Positions 36,890 to 48,601 of a stretch of DNA of 64,000 bases are shown here, one piece after another; within the stretch, counting starts at the first letter, position 1, and each line of letters opens with the position of its first letter. The notes beneath the pieces were generated by a model, which was not told where the DNA came from, ran no database searches, and saw nothing but the letters and a program-made list of their open reading frames with translations. This DNA is from Abelmoschus esculentus (Eukaryota; Streptophyta; Magnoliopsida; Malvales; Malvaceae), in NCBI GenBank assembly GCA_035048815.1, contig JAUCBN010000055.1, positions 9,766,501 to 9,830,500 on the forward strand, given 5' to 3'. The position numbers and the translations under genes are program-made.

Positions 36890-37519
36890 ACATTATAACG
36901 ATCTAAATTTCGGATTAGTGATTTGAACCTCTATTATGGGTTTGTACCCACTTCCCAACTTCTTTTCTTGGCCCAATTTTGATGGATGATGGAGTTGTTT
37001 TACAACAAGCAAGACTTGGGGGACTAAAGGCCAATTTGACCATTGTTTCAACCAAACCATTTCTGCTCAATATCCTTAAAAACAGAGTTTTGTGACCATG
37101 GCAATGTTTAAATCTATCTCTTGTCTGAGCTTTCATTAATATCGGAGAATCCAAGAATTTTTTTAATCATTGATATATAACTTGGTAGCTGATTAATTCG
37201 GATAAAATATTATAAAAGTCTATCAGGGACAACCCTTCCAACTTAATTTATTTCATTCACAACGTCAAGACTCGAACACACAAAATGTAATAACAAAACG
37301 CATTCATATCCGAGTATCTGAACTGAACACTCGCATTCAAATCCGAGTAACATAAATAAAACGAATGAAAAAATATAATCACAAATACCAATGTTTTCTA
37401 ATTTATAAAAGAGAAAGAAGCTAACACAAAGTAAGCACTAGTGAGTGTACATCTCTAGTTGTTGTTGTTTTAATGCAAATGCTTCATTAAGTTAAAATTA
37501 TGATTGAAACTTAGAGGAC
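36890..37519. other. Spacer and 3' flank of the Nudix gene
   Basis: 'tataacgatctaaatttcgg' at 36894 resembles the end of the LTR-like repeat at 59042. The rest has no supported feature and must include the Nudix 3'UTR on the minus strand. Confidence 0.45.
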
Positions 37520-40500
37520 TCACTTGTTTTGTGCAAGCCACTTACAGAAGCCATTCTCTAATGCATCTTTCATCCATTCATGCCGGCAACTTTGCAGCGC
37601 TTTCGGAATCGTAAGCCAATGTCTCATCCGAGTGCTCTGCTCCGGCCAAGAACTTAGTTCATCCTTCACAAACAATGCGAACATTGCAGCTTTACATAAA
37701 CCTTCTGGGACTGAATTCATCTTGATGTGTTTTGCTCTTGAAATGATAAAAACCTATGAAATCCTAAATCCGATAACAAAAATTAGAGCGCATTCAACCT
37801 AGAGTAATGATAAATAATTGTCATGGTGTAAAGGCAACCAGATGCATAAACGAAATCTTCGGATGACTGTGTTAAGAGATTTTGGAACTAATGGAAATAG
37901 TAGGATAAAGAAGAGGCTAATTTCTTGGTATAACCACCGATATCCAACCTATTGGCCGATTAATCTAGATCATGTTCTGCAGAGGCCCGTAAAAGGTGAG
38001 AGCAACATAGGTAAGAGGCGTTCAAGAGGAAAAAGCAATGCCATGAGTTCAATACGAAAAAAAAAAATGACAAGTAGAAAATATACAAGATCTATGGCAC
38101 TATAAAACATTCTACTTGAACTTGGGCGCGAGTATCAGATACATGTATATGTATGACAAAAGGTATACTAACTATTTTCGAGCCTAAATGCTGCAAATTG
38201 ATGACAATGGCAACCTATTCTACTTGAACAAGGGCGTGAAGCCGTGAACATCAGATACATGTATGTGTATGGCATAGCCGCATAGGTATACTTAACTATG
38301 TTCTTAGTGTGTGTGTGTATTAAGGGTCATATTCCAATACCCTTGTCCTAAACTGAGATGTTTCAAGAAAAATGAAAGCGGCATGTGTTAACAAAATCAC
38401 AACTAATATTCGAGATCTACCCAGAAAACATCAAATACATAAAGGGATGAACTAATGTTAGAAAATATGTTATAGCATTTCATAAACTCAAAAGATAACG
38501 ATATAAAACGCATAAATATAAGTGAGGAAGAAAATTCACCAATAAATCCCCTCGGACCCCAGCTTCTTCAATAGCTTCTCGTACTGCAGCCTCCTCGACT
38601 GTTTCATCATTCTCCCAACCTCCCTAGAATCAAAGAGCAAGATATTCATAACAAAATGTTACTCTAAAAGTACTCTTTTCTTCAAAATATGGATAATAAG
38701 ATTGAACAAATCCATATCTGATACATCCAATCCCGAGTAACATAGTTATCTGTCAGCAAATTTTATTCTAAACTTAAACAACATTTCAATCTAATAAAAT
38801 AGGAAAATGTCATAACTACTTACACCTAATTAATAGACTACCAAAGTTCGTCCTGTTATCCTAGAGACGTGCAAGGCATACTTATTCTAATTTGCTGTAT
38901 ATCCAAACATTTCATTTTTCTCTTCTTTACGTACCAGTGTCCAATGGCAACATGGATGGATACAATCCACAAGTATGTGAAAATCTTAAGAAAATCGAAC
39001 ATACCCATGCGGACACACCTATTTCCAACACTTGCACCAGAGTTTCCGTAACATAGGTATTATCAAAATACTTCGTAAACTGGCCATTTTGTTGTAAATG
39101 TTAAAGGCTAATACTGAGTAATCCAGAATGCAAATCCAATATTAACAGATATATTGCGACATAACTAAGGTTGGATGCATGTATTTTTACGATTTTTTAT
39201 GCTTATTTCTATCAACAGCAACGTATATGTTTAGTTAAAAAAAGTAAATGTATATAAGAGGGAAAAAAATAAATGCTACCATTTTTACGGCAGAATGGAC
39301 TTAAGCAGGTCCAGAATGGTAGGGAAGCACATAAAAGAAAGTGTTACAGTGTATGCCGGAACAAACACGAGTTTGTACCTTTGGAAACAAAAGACCTGGT
39401 CCGCTAGTTGAGTTAATCATCAGTACCTCAACCACATTTCCAAAATTTACATCATCTTCCTCATTTGAATTTCTATACCTAAATGGAATACATCTGTGAA
39501 AAGAGGAGAAAATTTAGCACATGAAGCTCAATCGCAAATATAATTTTCATAAAACTTTAAAACTTAAGTGTTCCCACAAGTCAATGCCTGGCTCATTACA
39601 TTTAGAATGAAACAATTCAATCTCAATCCAAAATAGCAAGCAAAGAGGGAAAAGAAAAAGAAAAAATTGAAGACCTAACATTCTTCCAAAAAGGTACACA
39701 TAAAAATCCAGTCACATTACCATCGAAGCAGAGAAAAGCAAGCCATAAACAGAGAGGGGACCATTCAATGGAATCATGAATAGCATGCCTCATTAATATT
39801 GAAGGACTATGTCACCCTGACTTTTCATTTTTCTTGAAGTAACCATTTCCTACACCCATGTTTGCATAGTCTGGACATGGGTGTGGGATACGACCACCTA
39901 AGGACCCTCCAAATACATGAAAAAACTTCTGAAACTTCAACATACTCCCTTTTCATTTTTCTCGAAGTAACCATTTTCGATACCCATGTACAAATATTCC
40001 AGGCATGGGTATGAGATATGACCTTCTAAGGACACTCCAAATACATTGAAAAACTTTTAAAATTGAACATACCCCCTTTGGATGTACTAATATTTAACAA
40101 TCACGGTCAAGTCCCATTAACAAATTAAAGGATGTCCTACCCCAAGGCAAATTCTTTTGATTTGGTTCAAAAGTGTTAAAGTCATCATAACTTCAACTGG
40201 CAATCATAGTTATATAGATTAAGCTACTTGATCTACGGAAAACAAAGGATATGTTGAGAAAATTTTTCTCTAAAATCATTCATTATCTTCCCAGGTTCTT
40301 CTTTCTTTTACTTTTTTTCTTCTTTTCTTCATTGTTTCCCTTTCCTATTCTTTTTTTTTTTTGAGAAACTAAAAAAGTCTCTTTAAAAACTGTGTAACTG
40401 TTTGACTACAGAGAAACATTTCTATCATCATCAATACCGAATTATCAAGCCAATAGCCAATACTATGCAACACAAAAAATTTCCTAGGTTTCACTATCAC

Positions 40501-41792
40501 ATTTTGTCATATCTGCCAAAAGTCACAACCAAGGTCGCGGTGATATGCTGACCATTCCACTTCATGAATCAATCATGAAATTCCAATATTCCTAAACTAG
40601 CTCCAAGAGAAATCAAACACTCCAACTACCAATTATACTGAAATACATGAAGATTGTCCTAGACGGGCTAGAGCTTTTGTTCTAAAAGCTCATGGCGACA
40701 TAGAGAAGAGAATTCTATGAATACCTTTCACTTCATTATTAACAACTTGGACCCTACTTCCAATGCAATAATGATTATCCATTAAGAAGGCATTGTTGAC
40801 ATTTCTCATAGAAACAAGAAAGTGGACAATCAAAATCCAGTAATCCACCCACAAATCCCCAAGTTTTGTACTAGAGAAAAACATAAACAGGGAATCCCAC
40901 TAGCGATTTCATGTCAAGAATGTAATAAACCATTTTAAAAATGAAAAATGTGCACCTTTAGACCATTAAAGCAAAACATTATCAATCAATACACAGCAAA
41001 AGTAGAATATATTCATTTTCTGTTTACATGCCAATAATGGAAAAATCATTGAGACCTCAAATGAACTAATCCTATAAACATAAACCGAAAAATACTTGTT
41101 TCCCATCTTCATCTGAAAAATGTAATAAAACCTTCAAACCTTAAATGAACTATCTCAACCCCCACACCCCCACACAAAAAGAGAGACGACAACGGCGACA
41201 ACAACAAGAGAAAACAAACCCTCATTTGAGAATGTAGTGAATCATTCAAACTTTAAAATTCATTTGCTATTCATATAAAACATGTTATATTGTTATTAAC
41301 AAACACCATTCCAAACCTTCAAATACCCCTATTCATGATTTCATATGCCAATGCAACCAATACACAGGCAACAAAATATAACCATTTGCCAATATCCCAT
41401 AGATGATTTAAATCACTCAAAGCTTAAAATGAACCGTTGGCATTCATAAACACACAAAATAAAACAAACCCATCCTCAAGAATCTTAATTTTTTCACAAC
41501 TTTCTAATTGATCAATCAAAATAAATTAATAATTATCTCAAACCCAATATTTTAATAAAACATTCCAATCACATAAAATACACCATTCAAGCGGAAAAAA
41601 AAAACATTGAAAAATCAAAATTCTGAAAAGCCACATGCAAACATACTTTCAACATCTACATTACACGGATTAAGCAAAAACAAAAGTAATCATAAACAGA
41701 AGAAGAAAAAGAAAAACATACCCGGCGACAAGGCGACAACCAGCCTCGTACCTTTGTTGAAGCCGACCTGTACGGGCCACCAAATCCGACAT
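37520..41792 (-). CDS. Nudix hydrolase, NUDT16-like, with a probable 1-nt shift in the last exon
   Basis: Four exons on the minus strand: 41722-41792, 39379-39493, 38540-38623 and 37520-37763. Exon 1 reads MSDLVARTGRLQQRYEAGCR, the usual start of plant NUDT12/13/16-type proteins. Exons 2-3 give CIPFRYR...LLFPK and GGWENDETVEEAAVREAIEE, a complete Nudix box (Gx5Ex7REUxEExGU), so the catalytic Mg-binding site is intact. Exon 4 holds KAAMFALFVKDELSSWPEQ to WLAQNK. The family hydrolyses nucleoside diphosphate derivatives, and Arabidopsis NUDT16 is predicted mitochondrial. In exon 4 the family frame (DFIGFYHFKSKTHQDEFS) has one extra base in a CCC run (37707-37709), leading to a stop at 37692. An acceptor 10 nt downstream would restore frame. 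Expected length is about 170 aa. It may be a sequencing error, a rescued gene or a pseudogene. Confidence 0.85.
39494..41721 (-). other. 2.2-kb first intron of the Nudix gene
   Basis: Donor CCGG|GTATGT and acceptor TTTTCACAG|ATG. It holds AT-rich sequence and two similar stretches at 39840-39930 and 39960-40050 ('cattttcgatacccatg' and 'ggcatgggtatgagat'-like), a local direct duplication. No exon is seen inside. Confidence 0.8.
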
Positions 41793-42139
41793 AGTATAAT
41801 ACGAAGAGGAAAAAAAACAAAGTTTCTTCCTTTCTTTTTCAAATTCTCTTAATTTCAACAAAGGCGATCATGGTTGGTATATTTTTGTTTTTTCTTTTTG
41901 GGGGGTTTCCAGTCTTTTACGTTAATTATAAAACGTAAGGAATGCGAAGAAATCTTCAGTTTTTGGAAAGAAACAAAGAGAGAAAAGGGAAGCGCTATGA
42001 GCGGTGGAGTGGTCAAACAACCATGTGAGCTGAACTGGTTATTGGTTCATATGTGGCTCCAGAAATTACAAACCCATCACCCGAATTAAAATTATTTACT
42101 CCCCATGCCTTCTCAACAAATAATTACTGCCAAGAGGTT

Positions 42140-42590
42140 AATTTTTAGGACAAGCATTCGACCCAATCGAACCCGAGTAGAAAATTCAGATTTGAGTTTA
42201 GTTTTTAGAGTGATTTTGAATCGGGTCAAGTATGAGTTTATGGTAAAAGAAATTGATCTGACCCAAGATTAATAGTATAATTTTTTATATATTTTTAGGG
42301 TTATTTATAATAATGATATCTCTTTATATATTTTATACAATTAAGTTACTAAAATTGATTTTTTTTACAATTAAATCATTAAATTTTAATTTTTACAATT
42401 AGATCTAAAATGTTTATTTTTTAAAACTAAATCCTTGAAAAAATTTAAAAAAAAATAATAACTTGAGTTCGAGTGAATCTTCCCTCAACCTAGGTTAAGT
42501 CGGGTGATGAGTAAAAGGTATCTATGTTCGAATTGGATGTGGATGGACTAAAAATCCGATTCTACTCGACCCGTGCTCATCTCTGCGCTT
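42140..42590 (-). repeat. Dispersed AT-rich repeat, reverse copy
   Basis: Reverse-strand end CAGAGATGAGCACGGGTCGA, then 'tagatacc', 'acaattaagttactaaaatt' (plus strand) and 'gttatttataataatgatat', the mirror of the order at 25316-25815. Confidence 0.6.
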
Positions 42591-42689
42591 ACTAATTCAA
42601 TCGGTATTAATTATTGCAAACTCTTATAGGTTACAAGTTTAAACAAAATTATTTGTGTGTTATTCTTTTAGTATGAGTGTGCTTAATGA

Positions 42690-42870
42690 GGAGTAAAAAT
42701 CTTCTACCCTAATCATGATTCTTTTTATGTTCTATTATAAAAATTATTAAAAAATTATATTCTAAATATTAATCCTAATTTTTATATCTTAACTCCTACA
42801 CTTTAAAAATACAGTTTACGCTTAATTTCTTAAACCCTAAGCTTTAAACGAGAGACAATAAAGAAGAAGA
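42690..42870 (-). repeat. Telomere-like dispersed repeat, copy H (reverse)
   Basis: 'aatcctaatttttatatctt', 'taaaccctaagctttaaacg' and related units. Confidence 0.45.
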
Positions 42871-42899
42871 CGATTTGCACGCAACCCTTAACGAGAGAT

Positions 42900-43410
42900 T
42901 TGGAAAAATACGATTAGATTAAAAGTTAGAATTAATTGTATTACTCATCCCGAAAAGTATGATTTTTATTATAAATTGGTATTTAAATATTTAAATATTT
43001 AAATTTTATTTTTAAATTATAATTTTTATTTCAAATTAATCCATAAAATTTTAAATATTTTAATTTCAAACCCAAATGCGAGCCTCATTAGAAACTAGTC
43101 CTAAATTTTAGAACATTTCAATTTTATTCTCAAATTATTGTTTATGTCACGCTATTATTACATAATACACATCAAGACATACTAATTTTTATAACAATTT
43201 TATTAACATGAGATATGATTAGTATATATTGATATTTTAAAAATAAATTTAAAATAATAAAAATTTAAAAATAAAAAATGAGAGTCATAATTTATGAATG
43301 AAACTAGAATATTCAAAAGATTAAGAACTAATTTAAAATTAAGTCATAATTTAAAAAATTAAAAAATTTAAAAACTAAGAACCTATTTAGAATAAAAGTA
43401 ATAATTAGAA
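42900..43410. other. AT-rich spacer
   Basis: Contains loose inverted similarity between 'taaattggtatttaaatatt' and sequence near 43310-43370, perhaps an old MITE. Nothing firm. Confidence 0.4.
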
Positions 43411-43414
43411 AATA

Positions 43415-43575
43415 TAGCCCAAGTGGTTAAAGGAACGGTTGATGTTCCTAAAGGTCACGGATTCGAGCACCAGCGATGCCAATAGAGTGATTGAGCCATC
43501 AATGTCAAATGGTGGAGATTATATCCTAGAACATATACTACTTGTAATCACTATTAGCTTGTTCAAAAAAAATAT
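43415..43575 (+). repeat. tRNA-related SINE-like repeat
   Basis: A-box-like 'tagcccaagtggttaaagg' and B-box-like 'cacggattcgagcac' are about 35 bases apart, as in a tRNA-type pol III promoter. A body of about 90 bp ends in 'gttcaaaaaaaa'. Flanking direct repeats are not clear. Confidence 0.5.
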
Positions 43576-43984
43576 TATAGTATACTATTTATGGGTTGGT
43601 CTAGATCAAATTTAATTCAGATTTATGGAACATATCAAACCATACATCCAAGCTTGGCCTAACACAAATTTTGTATGTCCAATGCAAGTAGGGCAGAGCT
43701 TAAAAATTTATCCATTTAATTTTATAAAATATTTTTTATTTTTATTTTTATATTTTTGAAAATTATAAAATATGTTTAGTTAATAGAGATAAAAAAATTA
43801 TTTTCAAAAATAGAAATAGTAAAAATATATTAGTATTTAATATTTTAAATAAAAATAAAAAATAATTATTATATATATAATATTTTTCTCAATATTTTTG
43901 GGGTTAATTGACACCCTAATTAACTTCAAGTTTATACAAATGTTGAATATACATTTACTAATAAATCCTAACTCTATTTTGATT

Positions 43985-44175
43985 ATTAGTGTAAACTTTA
44001 GTTTATACAAATATTGTATACGTCAAAGTTTATAAGTTTAGTGGAAGGTTTAAATTTTAAAAATATATGTTTTAGGTTTCAAATTTAATTTTTAGATTAA
44101 AATTTATAGTTTATGGTTATAGATTTAAATCTAAATTTTTAAATTTTAAAACATACACATAAGCATGTTATTGAA
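43985..44175 (+). repeat. Telomere-like dispersed repeat, copy I
   Basis: Begins 'gtgtaaactttagtttatac' and continues 'gttttaggtttcaaattt' and 'agtttatggttatag'. It lacks the closing end seen in copy B. Confidence 0.5.
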
Positions 44176-44274
44176 AAAAAGTATATGATATGGTAAAAAA
44201 AATATATTTTCTCTTTAAATATCTCTTTTAAGAAAGGAGTCGTTTTTTAGATTTTAGGGGTCCTAGAATGAACG

Positions 44275-45900
44275 TAAAATTAGGTCATTAATAATAAGTA
44301 TTAAAAAATTAAATTGAGTATATGCTTACTAACAAATGTTGAAAAACATTAGGTCCCTAATAACAAGTATTGATAAAAAAAATTAAATCCTTAATTAGGG
44401 GTGTTCATATATGGGTATCCGAGATTTCAGGTACAAAGAATTTTTGGGTACCAAAATGTCGGCCCATAACCCGACCCATAAGAATTGGGTACCTACAAAA
44501 TCGGGTATCGGGTACCCAATTTACTTTTATTATATATTTTTTAAATTTATTTTTTAAAATATATATATATATATATATATAAGAAAGACATGAAATTTCA
44601 TGATATATTTCAAACACAAAAAATATTGATTTGAGGTTGGTTTTAAAGATAAATATTTGGATATATATGTATATATTAAAGTTTATCGATAAAAGAATGT
44701 ATTACTCTCGATCATGATTTTTCTTTCAAATCTCATATTGACAAATTAATATAAATATTTATGAAAAATTCAAAACTTAAGAGTATATAATACAAGTATA
44801 AAAAGAAGTTAAGGATTTAAAATTAATTTTAGAGAAAAATAATAAAAATATAATTTAAAATTTAAAATATATCATTATTAAAATTATCGGATCGGGTCAG
44901 GTACCCAGTTCTAAAAAATTTTTTGCTCTAACCCGGCCCGACTACCCAAAAAAATATGGGTCTTGTACCCATCCTGAAAATTTTGGGTATTTCATTATAA
45001 ATACCAATAATTTTTAATCGGGTAAGCGGAAGAAAATGAATCTTAAGAATAAACCTCTAATAACAATTATCGAGAAAAATCTAGCCTCTGATAACAATTA
45101 TTAAAAAATTTGGGTTAAATAATTATTACTGAAAAATTAGACCTCTAATGTAAATACTAGGGAAAATTGAACAATATTAATAAATATATTGAAAAAATAG
45201 ACTCCTTATAATAAATACTCTCTCTGTCTTTTTTAAGAAGTCCAATATTGATTTTTTAAAGTCAAATTTTAAAATTTTGACCACAATTATTTTAAATATT
45301 TTAATTTATTAAATTTTATAAAATATATAATTTTAAACTACTTGATTAGAGATTTCTAAAATATTTTTTTTATATTTTATCAATAATATATTTAAAATTA
45401 TAATGAGTCAAAGTTGAAAAAATATCAAAAAAGTCAATATTAGACAAATAAAGTGGGATAGAGGGAGTATCGAAAAATAAATTTTAAGATTAAACTCCTA
45501 ATAATAAGTATTAAAATAAAAAAATCGAAACTCTAATAATAAGTAACAAAAAATAAATTTTAATAGTATGTATATATATATTAATAGATATTAAAAAATG
45601 ATTCTTAAGAATAGACCCCTAGTAATAAGCATTAGAAAAAGATAGACCCCTAAAAACAAGCATTGCAAAAAGTTGGGACTCATAATAACTAATATTAAAA
45701 AAATTAAATTTTAAAAGTAAACTAATACAACTATTGAAAAAAAAATGATACCCTAATAACAAGTATCGAAAAATAAACACATATGATAATAAACATAAAA
45801 AATTAATAATTAACCCGTAATAGCAAATATTAAAAAGTTGAATCATAATAATAAACATTAAAAAAATTAAACTATCATTAAAACTAAACATGTTTTATTA
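44275..45900. repeat. Degenerate minisatellite (CTAATAACAAGTATTAAAAAATT units) split by insertions
   Basis: Units of about 30-45 bp on the theme 'cctaataataagtattgaaa' run at 44275-44395 and 45030-45900. Between them lies a 'ggggtgttcatatatgggta' to 'gggtatttcattataaat' block (about 44398-45010) that looks inserted, and a Stowaway MITE sits at 45218-45467. Minus-strand frames over this block are translations of the repeat. Confidence 0.65.
45218..45467. mobile_element. Stowaway-type (Tc1/mariner) MITE
   Basis: Ends CTCTCTCTGTC and, on the other strand, CTCCCTCTATC, the Stowaway consensus CTCCCTCYGTY. TA lies on each side (45216-45217 and 45468-45469). 250 bp, non-coding, with paired 'aatattgattttttaa' and 'aaaaaagtcaatatt' inside the ends. 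Confidence 0.88.
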
Positions 45901-46317
45901 AAAAATTAAATAATTATAAATATAAACGGTAGGCCTTGAATAAGGGTAAGCCATGGGTTGTCGCCCTTATAGCCCACCTCATGAATGAACCTGAAGAAAA
46001 ACTTTAGTTTAACTTTAATGATAGCGTAACGACTCTAATTTCGGATTAGCAGTTCAAGTCTTGGACAATGATTTCAGGTATATAAAAGTTGGGATTTAAT
46101 TGAAAGAATTCATAACTTGAAAGTTTAGTTTAAAAGAAATTTGGGATAAGAATGATCATGGATTAAAGTTTAGAGTCTAAAGTGTACACTCCAAAAGGTT
46201 CATTGCCATTTTATTCTTTTCGTCGCTCCAAATCAAACGGTTCAACCTTGAAAGCTTTGCCTCCTACGGTCAACGACGCCAACCAACGCCAACATATTGC
46301 ATGCGCCGTAAAAAACT
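45901..46317. other. Spacer
   Basis: 'gtaacgactctaatttcgga' at 46025 resembles an LTR end seen at 36894 and 59042. 'attgcatgcgccgta' near 46296 is a short repeat of the target site of the next MITE. No gene. Confidence 0.45.
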
Positions 46318-46325
46318 ATTGCATG

Positions 46326-47264
46326 TAGGGGTGTAAACGAGCCGAGTCGAATTTGATTAGTACTAAATTCGATTCGGTTTATTAAGATTTTTAGTCGAGT
46401 TTGAGCTTGAGTAATTTTAAACGAACCTGAAATATTTGAGTTCAGCTCGATTTGTTAAGAATTCAAGTCGAGTTCGAGCTTTCTTCGAGCCTAATCGAAC
46501 CAAGTATTGACCGATCTTTGATCGTGTTATACTTGAGTAACTCTTATCTCTCAAGTCTCATTTAAAGCCTAATGGGGAAGAAATTTTGATACACAAGTTG
46601 TGTAAACTCAAGCTTGTTAATTTTAGGTTTTAGTATGTTAATTTAGGGTTTAAAACTTATGTTTAGGGTTTAAATTTTAGGGTTTTAAGTTTAAAAATTT
46701 AGATTTTAAATTATAAAAAAATAGTATATTTATATTTTAGGGTTTTAAGTTCGAGCTTGAGTAATTTTAAATAAACCTGAAATATCTGAGTTCGGCTTGA
46801 CTCGTTAAGAATTTGAGTCGAGTTCAAGCTTTTTTCGAGCCTAATCGAGCCAAGTATTGATCGATCTTTGATCGTGTTATACTCGAGTAACTCTTATCTC
46901 TCAAGTCTCATTTAAAGCCTAATTGGGAAGAAATTTTGATACACAAGTTGTGTAAACTCAAGCTTGTTAATTTTAGGTTTTAGTATTTTAATTTAGGGTT
47001 TAAAACTTATGTTTAGCGTTTAAATTTTAAGGTTTTAAGTTTAAAAATTTAGATTTTAAATTATAAAAAAAAATATAAAAATATTATATTTATATTTTCG
47101 AATAGCTTGTGAGTTTTTTGAGTCGAGTATCATGTAGCTTGTCTCGTCTCGTCAAGAACTCGAGTCGAATTTGAGCCGAATCCAATCAAATCGAGTTTTG
47201 ATCGAACTTTAACCGAGTTTAACTCAAATAACTCGCGATCTGTATACTCTAGTTTACTGTCCTA
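46326..47264. mobile_element. hAT-like MITE with perfect 8-bp target duplication and internal 350-bp tandem duplication
   Basis: Left end TAGGGGTGTAAACGAGCCGA; right end on the other strand TAGGACAGTAAACTAGAG. Both flanks are ATTGCATG (46318-46325 and 47265-47272). Inside, a unit of about 350 bp starting 'gagcttgagtaattttaaa' occurs at 46403 and again at 46753. Each unit carries a telomere-like segment (46584-46735 and 46934-47090). Confidence 0.88.
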
Positions 47265-47489
47265 ATTGCATGCGCCATCACCTGCATATGGGCTAAGAGT
47301 TTGATGCAGTGAAGTAATACTTTTACTTGCCTCTTGTATGCTTTATGATACTTGTTGGTTTTAGTTGAAGGATGAAAGTATATGTGGTGTAAGATTTGGT
47401 TGCCCTTAAACCTTTCTTAATGTTTTAGATATGTTTGGAACTTTATAGGTAAATTTTACGGTCGAAAAAATGTGATTTTCAAGCTCGAA

Positions 47490-48070
47490 TTTTTTAGATT
47501 TAATTTTTTTTAAATCGGAAGATTCAATAATAATATATTTATTCTTAAAATTAAATAAGTTTCGATACATGTCATGAAGTATCAAAACCAGACTATGAGT
47601 TTCGATACCTCTAGTTATGGTTTCGATATCAAAACTGTTGAAAAAGACTAATTCAAAGTATTTAAGACCATTTTAACTCGATAAATTATTTAAATTATAT
47701 TGTTAAAAAGACTAATTCAAAGTATTTAATACCATTTTAATTCAATAAGTTATTTAAACCATGTTAATGATTATCTTGTCTAATTCTAAGATTCAATAAG
47801 TCATTTTTAGCCTTGAAATCTTCAAATTATTAGTATATCCTTTTTAGGCCAATGTAGTAAAATATCCCTAAAAAGTTAAAATAACCAAAATGTCTAGTAT
47901 ACCGAATTACTTAAATACCCTTTGAAATACCAAATTACTTAAATACCCTTATTACCAAAGTTGAAATGACCAAAATACCCCTATACTAAGTTCAAATGAC
48001 CAAAATATTAAAGTTGAAATGACCAAAATATCCATATACTAAGTTTAAATGACCAAAATATTTCATATAT
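47490..48070. repeat. Repeat block with 'tttcgatac' and 'atgaccaaaatacc' units
   Basis: 47560-47640 has 'gtttcgatac' type motifs like those in the LTR-like blocks. 47640-47770 contains a duplicated 'aaaagactaattcaaagtat' segment. 47870-48065 has several 'gaaatgaccaaaatacccc' units. Probably LTR debris. Confidence 0.45.
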
Positions 48071-48412
48071 CACGATTCGACGATCTGATGCAATATTTTC
48101 AATATTCTATTGGGGCTTTAGTCTTGAAAATTTTATCTTCTATCCTTTAAGAGTATGACAAACATCTCATAGATAGTTCACACGATTTTAAAAAATCATA
48201 CAAAGACCACCATAATCACATTAAAAATCACTTATTTCGATGTTGATAAACTTCAAACGCGTATTATTGAAAGATATTAATGCAAAAATCAAATAATTTT
48301 ATTTCCTTATTCTAACAAGAATCATGAGGACTGAACTATGTACTTGTCTTTGCAAAAAAGAGTCTCTACTTGTGAGTTTTGGTTTGGCTGCTGCTGCTGA
48401 TTCGCTGCATCT

Positions 48413-48601
48413 TTGTTGATGGAAGGCTGCCAAGTAGAGTCAGGTAAGGCATGGACCACCGTGCACCAAATACAGTCTACATTGCTCTTCTACGCACTCG
48501 ATTCATTGAACTCGGACGTCTCTTGGAACTATCGCTTCAAAGTAACCTACAAACGTGATCGGGTCGATCGGATCATTAATTCTCGATTTAATCGTAATTG
48601 A
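48413..48601 (+). other. Short open frame of unknown status
   Basis: A 62-codon frame in a GC-richer patch (48360-48600) after a CTG-rich run. The protein starts MLMEGCQVESGKAWTTVHQI. I do not recognise it, there is no TATA box close by and no splice-linked exon was found. It may be a piece of an eroded gene. Confidence 0.2.

Noticed and set aside
37818..38105. 95-codon plus-strand frame inside the last Nudix intron
   Set aside because: Basic, low-complexity translation with no known domain and no promoter. It is intronic and antisense.
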